NCBI GenBank assembly: GCA_963169645.1 | Contig: CAUJCO010000014.1 | Location: 165,512-229,511 of the forward strand | Direction of reading: 5' to 3' | Length of the DNA: 64,000 nucleotides | From: Bacteroidota bacterium | GTDB taxonomy: Bacteria > Bacteroidota > Bacteroidia > Chitinophagales > JADIYW01 | Part shown: piece by piece, positions 58,684 through 64,000 of the stretch | Numbering within the stretch: the stretch's first letter is position 1 | Layout: each line of letters starts with the position of its first letter | The notes under the pieces: model-generated | Databases searched by the model: none | Told to the model about the DNA's origin: nothing | Seen by the model: the letters and a program-made list of their open reading frames with translations, nothing else | Program-made: the position numbers and the translations under genes

Positions 58684-59301
58684 ATGCAATTTCCGTCTAA
58701 ACTCATCGAAGATGCTGTAAATGCATTTGCTACTTTGCCGGGCATCGGTAAAAAAACGGCATTGCGATTGGTGATGCATTTATTGCAAAAAGACACCGAA
58801 AACACGCAATACTTTACGGATGCTGTTTTAAAAATGCGAACAGAAATTCAATTTTGCAAAACGTGTCATAATGTTTCGGATGAGGCATTATGTAGCATTT
58901 GCACCAATACTTATCGAGATAAAAGTGTGGTGTGTATTGTAGAAAATTTCAGAGATATTATTGCCATTGAAAACACGCGACATTACAATGGATTATATCA
59001 TGTTTTAGCCGGATTAATTTCACCGATGGATGGCATTGGACCGGATGCGTTGAATATACTTTCTTTAGAAGAGCGTTTGAAAAATGGCGAAATAAAAGAA
59101 GTTATCATGGCACTAAATCCTACTATTGATGGTGACACCACGATTTTTTATTTATCCAAATTAATGGCGCCGTATCCTGTTAAAATTACCTCCATTGCTC
59201 GTGGTATTGCGTTTGGTGGCGAATTAGAATACGTAGATGAAATTACATTAGCACGTTCTATTCAGGCACGCTTGCCATACGAAAATTATCTTAGCAAATA
59301 A
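58684..59301 (+). CDS. recR: Recombination mediator RecR
   Basis: A 205-residue protein of the RecFOR pathway that loads RecA on gapped DNA. The N-terminal helix-hairpin-helix is visible in FATLPGIGKKTALRLVMHLL, then the four-cysteine zinc site at C58, C61, C70 and C73 (FCKTCHNVSDEALCSIC). The TOPRIM core follows (VCIVENFRDIIAIENTRHYN; ALNPTIDGDTTIFYLSKLM). The C-terminus EITLARSIQARLPYENYLSK is typical. The length is normal. It starts right after a TATCTTTG box. Confidence 0.95.
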   Translation: MQFPSKLIEDAVNAFATLPGIGKKTALRLVMHLLQKDTENTQYFTDAVLKMRTEIQFCKTCHNVSDEALCSICTNTYRDKSVVCIVENFRDIIAIENTRHYNGLYHVLAGLISPMDGIGPDALNILSLEERLKNGEIKEVIMALNPTIDGDTTIFYLSKLMAPYPVKITSIARGIAFGGELEYVDEITLARSIQARLPYENYLSK

Positions 59302-59388
59302 TTTAACTACCTATAATATGAACATCTTAAAAACACCAAAAGAATGCATACTATAATTCTATGTAGTTAAAATAGTATCTTCAACGCA

Positions 59389-61029
59389 ATGAAATTATCC
59401 ATCGTCATAGTAAACTATAATGTTCAATATTTTTTGGAACAATGCTTAGCGGCTGTTTACAAATCAGAAGTGGATTTTGCATACGAAGTATGGGTGGTTG
59501 ACAATCATTCATCGGATGATTCTTTAAAGATGTTGGCACAAAAATTTCCGATGGTGCAAGTAATTGACAACGCACAAAATGTCGGCTTTTCAAGAGCCAA
59601 CAATCAAGCTATAAAAATGGCAAAAGGTGCGTATGTATTATTATTAAATCCGGATACGATTATACAAGAAGACACTTTACAAAAGTGCGTTCATAAAATG
59701 GATAGCGATGTAACGATTGGTGGTTTAGGTGTAAAGATGGTGGATGGTGCCGGCCATTTTTTACCGGAAAGTAAACGTGGTTTTCCATCTCCAATGGCTG
59801 CCTTTTCTAAGATGACAGGCTTGGCAAAATTGTTTCCATCCTCTACTTTATTTGGTCAATATCATCTCACCTATTTAGATAAAAATAAAACTCATGAGGT
59901 AGATGTACTAAGCGGTGCTTTTATGTTATTACGCACATCTGTTTTGGAGCAAATAGGTTTGTTGGACGAGGCCTATTTTATGTACGGTGAAGATATCGAT
60001 TTGTCGTTCCGAATTCGGAAAGCCGGCTTCAAAAACATTTATTTTGCCGATACATCTATCATTCATTTCAAAGGAGAAAGCACTAAAAAAGGCAGTCTAA
60101 ATTATATCAAAACATTTTACAAAGCCATGCTTATTTTTTGCGATAAGCACATTGGTGGTGCCAATGGTGCCGTCTTAAAAATTGTTTTGCATGTAGCCAT
60201 ATATATGCGTGCATTCTTAGCAGTTATACAAAAAATAGTTCAACCATTTGGCTTACCATTGTTGGATGTGAGTAGTATGACCGGCGTGCTTTATGGCTTA
60301 CATATTTTTTGGGAAAAGGTAGTAAAGGTGAGTGAGCATACGCTGTTTCCATTAACGTTTTTTTATGTCAATATTCCATTGTATGTAGTGATATGGTTTG
60401 TAGCTATGCTGGCCTTTGGTGTATATAAAAATGGAAATAAATGGAAAAATTTGTGGAGCAGCTTATTGGCCGGTACTATATTCATTGCGGTTTGTTATGC
60501 CTTTTTTCCCAATTCATTACGTACTTCACGAGGTATTATTGTGCTTGGATTTTTGATAAATTGCTCTTTACTTTCTTTTTACAGATGCTTGTATCACTGG
60601 CAAAAGAATAGCCTAATGGCATATTTCAAAAATGAAAAACGATTTATTATTATAGCAAACCTTGAACAAGCGGAAAACGTTGCCACACAATTACTACATA
60701 CAGATTCCAACTACCACTATATCGGATTTATTACATTAAATTCTATTGAAAAATCGGCATCATGGCTCGGCAACTTAGAACATTTACCTGCCATCATTGA
60801 AAGCTATCAACCTACTGAAATCTTATTTTCAACAGAAACTATTAGTACGCAAGTAATGATAGAAACAATGGCATCTATACGAACGCCGATGGTATTTAAA
60901 CTCATCACCAAAAACAAAACTATCATTAGTAGTTCTTCTAAAAACACGAGTGGTGAAATTACCACGTTAGATATTAATATTACACCAACTACATCTTGGT
61001 TAGATAGATGGAAACAATGGTTTAAATAA
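59389..61029 (+). CDS. GT2 glycosyltransferase fused to a PHPT-like membrane and CoA-binding-like domain
   Basis: A 546-residue protein. Residues 1-265 are a GT2 domain: MKLSIVIVNYNVQYFLEQCL, VWVVDNHSSDDSLKMLAQKF, VLLLNPDTIIQEDTLQKCVH (the DxD-type block) and YFMYGEDIDLSFRIRKAGFK. They resemble WbbL-like rhamnosyltransferases. Residues about 320-410 form four membrane helices of the type seen at the start of WcaJ/CpsE enzymes (LYVVIWFVAMLAFGVYKNGN; LRTSRGIIVLGFLINCSLLS). Residues about 420-546 are a Rossmann-like domain (RFIIIANLEQAENVATQLLH) like the CoA-binding-3 domain of those enzymes, but the sugar-phosphate transferase domain itself is missing. So GT2 stands where the transferase is expected, in the opposite order. 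Role: surface-glycan assembly at the membrane, inferred. It begins 87 bp after recR. Confidence 0.75.
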   Translation: MKLSIVIVNYNVQYFLEQCLAAVYKSEVDFAYEVWVVDNHSSDDSLKMLAQKFPMVQVIDNAQNVGFSRANNQAIKMAKGAYVLLLNPDTIIQEDTLQKCVHKMDSDVTIGGLGVKMVDGAGHFLPESKRGFPSPMAAFSKMTGLAKLFPSSTLFGQYHLTYLDKNKTHEVDVLSGAFMLLRTSVLEQIGLLDEAYFMYGEDIDLSFRIRKAGFKNIYFADTSIIHFKGESTKKGSLNYIKTFYKAMLIFCDKHIGGANGAVLKIVLHVAIYMRAFLAVIQKIVQPFGLPLLDVSSMTGVLYGLHIFWEKVVKVSEHTLFPLTFFYVNIPLYVVIWFVAMLAFGVYKNGNKWKNLWSSLLAGTIFIAVCYAFFPNSLRTSRGIIVLGFLINCSLLSFYRCLYHWQKNSLMAYFKNEKRFIIIANLEQAENVATQLLHTDSNYHYIGFITLNSIEKSASWLGNLEHLPAIIESYQPTEILFSTETISTQVMIETMASIRTPMVFKLITKNKTIISSSSKNTSGEITTLDINITPTTSWLDRWKQWFK

Positions 61030-61049
61030 CAATTGCAGTATTATTTTTT

Positions 61050-61268
61050 TTATTGTGGCACTACACCATTGCCCACTACTTTTGGTCCTTTTGATTTCTT
61101 GGATTTATTTGGGTTGTTTGGACTTTTAGTTTGTTGTTTACGCATTGCTTCTATCTTTTTCCAATCATTATATTGATCAGCGGGACAGCCAACTCCTTTA
61201 TGGCAAGCATTTGTAAACACGACGCTCAACAACAAAAGTGCGACAAGGTATTTGTGATGTTTCTTCAT
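61050..61268 (-). CDS. Small lipoprotein of unknown function
   Basis: A 72-residue predicted lipoprotein: MKKHHKYLVALLLLSVVFTN then AC (lipobox TNAC, Cys at 22). The mature part is short, Lys/Pro/Asn-rich and probably disordered (NNPNKSKKSKGPKVVGNGVV). No family is recognised. It is the last gene of the run DUF2851-PspC-recX-ridA, 35 bp after ridA, and convergent with the GT2 gene (20-bp gap). Confidence 0.6.
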   Translation of the reverse strand: MKKHHKYLVALLLLSVVFTNACHKGVGCPADQYNDWKKIEAMRKQQTKSPNNPNKSKKSKGPKVVGNGVVPQ

Positions 61269-61303
61269 AAAATAAAGATAGAAAACAAAGCGGAAACTTG
61301 CAA

Positions 61304-61690
61304 CTATTCGCTCAAGATGGCAGTAGCTTCGATTTCTACCAGTAAATCATCCGATATCAATTTACTAATTTGATACATGCCGGTTGTTGGTTTAATTTCG
61401 CTAAAGAATTCACCGTGTGCTTTTCCAATTGCTTCCCATTGTGTTATGTCTGTGCAAAAAATTCGAGTACGAACTACATCGTTCATAGATGCACCATATT
61501 GTTTCAGTACGTTTTCAAATTTTTGCAAAATACATTTGGTTTGTGCATACACATCACCTTTACCAACTACTTCTCCATTTACGGTTGCAGTTGTTCCGGA
61601 TATTTCGATGATATTTCCAATTTTTACTGCACGAGCATATCCAATAACTGGTTCCCAAGGTGAGCCTTCTGTATAATTTTGACGTTGCAT
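61304..61690 (-). CDS. RidA-family (YjgF/YER057c) protein
   Basis: A 128-residue enamine/imine deaminase-family protein. IGYARAVKIGNIIEISGTTA and the downstream VVRTRIFCTDITQWEAIGKA give the conserved core (the catalytic arginine is the R in VVRTRIF). VEIEATAILSE is the C-terminal strand with the conserved glutamate. The length is normal. It starts four bases after the recX stop, so the two are almost certainly co-transcribed. Archetypal RidA removes reactive 2-aminoacrylate; whether this member keeps that activity is unproven. Confidence 0.87.
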   Translation of the reverse strand: MQRQNYTEGSPWEPVIGYARAVKIGNIIEISGTTATVNGEVVGKGDVYAQTKCILQKFENVLKQYGASMNDVVRTRIFCTDITQWEAIGKAHGEFFSEIKPTTGMYQISKLISDDLLVEIEATAILSE

Positions 61691-61694
61691 TTGT

Positions 61695-62171
61695 TTAGAT
61701 ATTTAGTTGTTTTAATATTTTTAAAATTAGGTCTGTTTCATACCCTTTCTGTTGAGCAAAGTTGATTAATTTTTGTCTTCTTTTAAAGTTATTCTCTTCA
61801 TTTAATAATTTATTCTTTTTTAGTAATATGGTTTGTAATTGTGATAAATACGCATTTTCATCTACATCGCATAATGCATTTTTTATTTTTTCTGCTGGGA
61901 TATTTTTTGCTTGTAAGGCTTTTACTATCTTATTTTTGCCCCATTTTTTTATATTTGATTTGCCTCGGACAAATGCAGCAATATATCGAGATTCATTTAA
62001 GAAATTTTGTTCGATTAGATATGCTATATAATTATCGTGTTCTTCTTTGGGCACTTGAAGCGTCCAAAGTTTTTGGATTATTTCGTTGGTACATCGCTCT
62101 CTGTATGCACAAAAAGATTCTAACTTCTGCGTAATTTGATCCGGTGAAAGTGACGTTTCATTTGCTGGCAT
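61695..62171 (-). CDS. recX: Regulatory protein RecX
   Basis: A 158-residue all-helical protein that inhibits RecA. The three tandem three-helix modules are visible: FCAYRERCTNEIIQKLWTLQ, YIAYLIEQNFLNESRYIAAF with VRGKSNIKKWGKNKIVKALQ, and the C-terminal KINFAQQKGYETDLILKILK-type end. R..G..KI..AL is the family signature. It is slightly short, as are many RecX proteins. It sits between the PspC gene (13 bp) and ridA (4 bp) on the same strand. recA is not in the window. Confidence 0.85.
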   Translation of the reverse strand: MPANETSLSPDQITQKLESFCAYRERCTNEIIQKLWTLQVPKEEHDNYIAYLIEQNFLNESRYIAAFVRGKSNIKKWGKNKIVKALQAKNIPAEKIKNALCDVDENAYLSQLQTILLKKNKLLNEENNFKRRQKLINFAQQKGYETDLILKILKQLNI

Positions 62172-62184
62172 AATTGGAATTATA

Positions 62185-62433
62185 TTAAATATCCCAAACC
62201 GGATTTCGTTTATTTTTTATCATGTATCTCAAATTTAAAACAAAGGTGAGAATAAGGTAAATGATAATCGGCGAACCTAATGCAATAAACGATGTATAAA
62301 TAAAAAACAGGCGCACTTTTTTGGATGGTATAGAAAGTTTACGACCTAAAAATGCACAAACACCATACACGTGCATTTCTATCACATCTCGCAGAGATTT
62401 ATAGCGAAATAGTTTGGAAGGTTGTTCTAACAT
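62185..62433 (-). CDS. PspC-domain membrane protein
   Basis: An 82-residue protein with the PspC domain: a short cytosolic start (RYKSLRDVIEMHVYGVCAFL), then GRKLSIPSKKVRLFFIYTSF and one long or two short membrane helices (IALGSPIIIYLILTFVLNLR). Phage-shock PspC relatives sense or anchor stress complexes at the inner membrane. No pspA, pspB or pspF is present. It lies 21 bp downstream of the DUF2851 gene, a pairing I recall from other Bacteroidota. Confidence 0.87.
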   Translation of the reverse strand: MLEQPSKLFRYKSLRDVIEMHVYGVCAFLGRKLSIPSKKVRLFFIYTSFIALGSPIIIYLILTFVLNLRYMIKNKRNPVWDI

Positions 62434-62454
62434 TGCACTAAAATTACACTAAAA

Positions 62455-63732
62455 TTACACAATATTTTCCAATACTGTTTGCGGTTGCTTGCTCAATATC
62501 GCATGGCCGACAGCACATTGTAAACAACGATGTTGTGTACAATAATTTGTAGCCAATTCCAGCAATGCTTGTGAATCAAAAGCAGTATATTTTTGCCAAA
62601 GTTTCTTCTCATACGTTGCTATTTTGGTATTATCTTCACATGCGGCTTGCGTTAAACAGTCTAATGCTTTTTCGATGTATTTTTCGGTATCGGTATATTT
62701 TCCATACGCATACAAAATGGGAGCAATCACATTGATTAAAAGTATAGATTGGAAGGCGGCACCCAATGGTTTGGGCTTGTACACACTGAATTTATCAAAA
62801 GTATAATGTGTTTCCCAATAGGTAGAAGGTTGCAAATCGGCAAATAAGGTAGTGAAATTCTCTGTTTCTATTATCTTTTGAAAAAAAGGCATTTGTAGCA
62901 TGATTTGTGCAAACCAAGCCAAGCGAATAGTTGGAAAAGAAATAGGGCGAATACGCAAAAATTGCCAATCCAATTCGTTGAGAGGTTGCAATGTATATTT
63001 GTGTTTTAGGAAGGCGTATTCTTGTTTCAATGAACGCGGATAGCTATCTACAAAGTCTTTATTTAAAAAACCGGCAGTGCCAAACAATAAAGCTTCTATT
63101 TGTAATACATCGTTTTGATGTTTTAATATGGTTTTGAAATCGATGCGTTGGGTAAGCTTTTCAAACATATCATTATTAATATGACTGCCAAAATATCTTC
63201 CTAAAAGTTGATAGCAAGTTTGTTCCCAATCGTTTTGATTTTTTGATAGCGTATATAAAATCTCATTTGATTTGCGTTCTAAACGTTCAATTACTAATCT
63301 TTCTTTCCATTTGGATAATGTGATTGCATCTATTTCGTGTAAAATATGTTTACATGGCAATGTTTGTGTTGATTTTCGCATGGATTCATATTTATCCAAT
63401 AGTACACGCGGAATTCTACTGTTTAATTCGAGTGTTGGGATACTTGGATGTTGCCAATCGTTTATAAAAACGACGTGTAATATTACGTTGTTATATTTTT
63501 GGTCGGATGAATGTTGATGTAGTTGCCAATCAGAAGCATATACATGTAGTTCGATATTTCCAACCAATAAAACATCTTCTATTTTAATTTTGGCATTTAA
63601 AAAATCCGGACCTCCATTGCTATTTATTTTTCCTACATCCAATAGCTGAATTGAACTTCCATCCGTTGATTTTAAATCAAGAAAATTGAACAACTTATTC
63701 TGCCAAATATATTGTAATAAATGCTCCTTCAT
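62455..63732 (-). CDS. DUF2851 family protein
   Basis: A 425-residue protein of the DUF2851 family, found mostly in Bacteroidota. MKEHLLQYIWQNKLFNFLDL and GKINSNGGPDFLNAKIKIED with VGNIELHVYASDWQLHQHSS are the conserved N-terminal block. The C-terminus has a four-cysteine or Cys/His cluster, CTQHRCLQCAVGHAIL, suggesting a metal site. The function is unknown; the N-terminal block has residues arranged like a nuclease core (GPDF...EIHV-type D/E-x-H pattern), but that is a guess. The ATG at 63732 is chosen because homologs start there; a 16-codon extension crosses into the terminator region. First gene of the run that ends at 61050. Confidence 0.88.
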   Translation of the reverse strand: MKEHLLQYIWQNKLFNFLDLKSTDGSSIQLLDVGKINSNGGPDFLNAKIKIEDVLLVGNIELHVYASDWQLHQHSSDQKYNNVILHVVFINDWQHPSIPTLELNSRIPRVLLDKYESMRKSTQTLPCKHILHEIDAITLSKWKERLVIERLERKSNEILYTLSKNQNDWEQTCYQLLGRYFGSHINNDMFEKLTQRIDFKTILKHQNDVLQIEALLFGTAGFLNKDFVDSYPRSLKQEYAFLKHKYTLQPLNELDWQFLRIRPISFPTIRLAWFAQIMLQMPFFQKIIETENFTTLFADLQPSTYWETHYTFDKFSVYKPKPLGAAFQSILLINVIAPILYAYGKYTDTEKYIEKALDCLTQAACEDNTKIATYEKKLWQKYTAFDSQALLELATNYCTQHRCLQCAVGHAILSKQPQTVLENIV

Positions 63733-63780
63733 AGTGAGATGATTTATACTATAAAGAGTCAATTTTATACATAATTCCAT

Positions 63781-63808
63781 AAAAAAACCTTCCTCAATGA
63801 GGAAGGTT
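63781..63808 (-). terminator. Intrinsic terminator of the OmpA-family gene
   Basis: On the minus strand a perfect 10-bp stem (AACCTTCCTC / GAGGAAGGTT, three-base loop) ends in a run of seven T residues. It lies 24 bp after the stop at 63832 and separates that gene from DUF2851. Confidence 0.88.
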
Positions 63809-63831
63809 CGTTAATTCGTATTTAGATTTTC

Positions 63832-64000
63832 TTAGAACGGACAAGCTCTGCATGGATCCACCATCATATCAAATCGTTCTAACGATTTTAGATTAATGTT
63901 GTTTCCTATTACTCGGAAAGTGGTTCTACGGTTACGTTGGTGTTCGTACTCCGTACATGCTACTCCATCCGTACAGCCGTTCACCGGTTGCGTTTCGCCA
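63832..64000 (-). CDS. C-terminal end of an OmpA-family peptidoglycan-binding protein (5' part off window)
   Basis: The last 55 codons are visible, ending in a TAA at 63832-63834. The stretch VACTEYEHQRNRRTTFRVIG is the terminal OmpA/MotB-like motif of Bacteroidota OmpA-C domains (CTEEEHQxNRRTxF). It is followed by a short tail, RFDMMVDPCRACPF, with two cysteines. Such proteins tether the outer membrane to peptidoglycan, and one (PorE) belongs to T9SS; nothing here decides which kind this is. A clean terminator follows. The upstream domains are outside the window. Confidence 0.82.
   Translation of the reverse strand, partial: GETQPVNGCTDGVACTEYEHQRNRRTTFRVIGNNINLKSLERFDMMVDPCRACPF

Overview
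The window is a low-GC stretch of a Bacteroidota chromosome. The phylum call rests on a sprA gene (type IX secretion, T9SS), T9SS type A C-terminal sorting domains, -7 promoter boxes of the TAnnTTTG type, and Bacteroidota-typical families such as DUF2851-PspC and single-chain GlyRS. A member of the Chitinophagales or a nearby order is a guess only. The window carries ordinary housekeeping and cell-envelope genes mixed with accessory patches. I saw no rRNA, tRNA, CRISPR array, prophage or transposase.

Layout. 1-5.4 kb (minus): 5' part of sprA, ruvA and a LysM transglycosylase. 5.45-9.78 kb (plus): a visibly AT-richer island with a glycoside-hydrolase-like T9SS cargo gene broken by an in-frame TAG, and a GT-C membrane glycosyltransferase. 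9.8-18.3 kb: gatA, tatA, an S4 protein, a cysteine desulfurase, methylmalonyl-CoA epimerase, a WG-repeat protein and GlyRS. 18.3-30.6 kb: secreted proteins and lipoproteins, a MurU-like nucleotidyltransferase next to an AmgK-like kinase fused to a RapZ C-terminal domain, a lipoprotein/TPR pair, an AGMO-like hydroxylase, a Baeyer-Villiger-type flavoenzyme and an SBF-like transporter. 31.6-36.5 kb: a compact polysaccharide operon (class III aminotransferase, flippase, Wzz-like protein, O-antigen-ligase/polymerase). 36.5-37.8 kb: a GAF-SpoIIE phosphatase. 38.3-48.7 kb: two very large T9SS-exported surface proteins. 48.8-64 kb: thiH, bcp, an M23 peptidase, a lipoprotein, a LOG protein, a sodium:solute symporter, recR, a GT2 fusion protein, a run DUF2851-PspC-recX-ridA-lipoprotein, and the end of an OmpA-family gene.

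The most unusual non-coding content is in five gene-free stretches (30.6-31.6, 37.8-38.3, 49.9-50.7, 52.9-53.6 and 56.1-56.3 kb). They hold at least 14 copies of a 20-bp palindrome of form ATTCCC-N8-GGGAAT (the published pattern of neisserial dRS3), a 27-nt hairpin that travels with it, a roughly 310-bp structured element present twice, and a 222-bp tandem structured repeat with an outlying copy. Several genes have a TAnnTTTG-like box only 3 to 6 nt before the start codon, which suggests leaderless mRNAs.

How the genes connect. sprA, the three CTD-bearing cargo genes and the OmpA-like fragment belong to envelope and surface export. The MurU-like and AmgK/RapZ proteins suggest amino-sugar or cell-wall salvage, perhaps with metabolite sensing. 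The 31.6-36.5 kb operon and the GT2 fusion gene point to surface glycan synthesis. Function calls come from motifs read by eye, without database searches.
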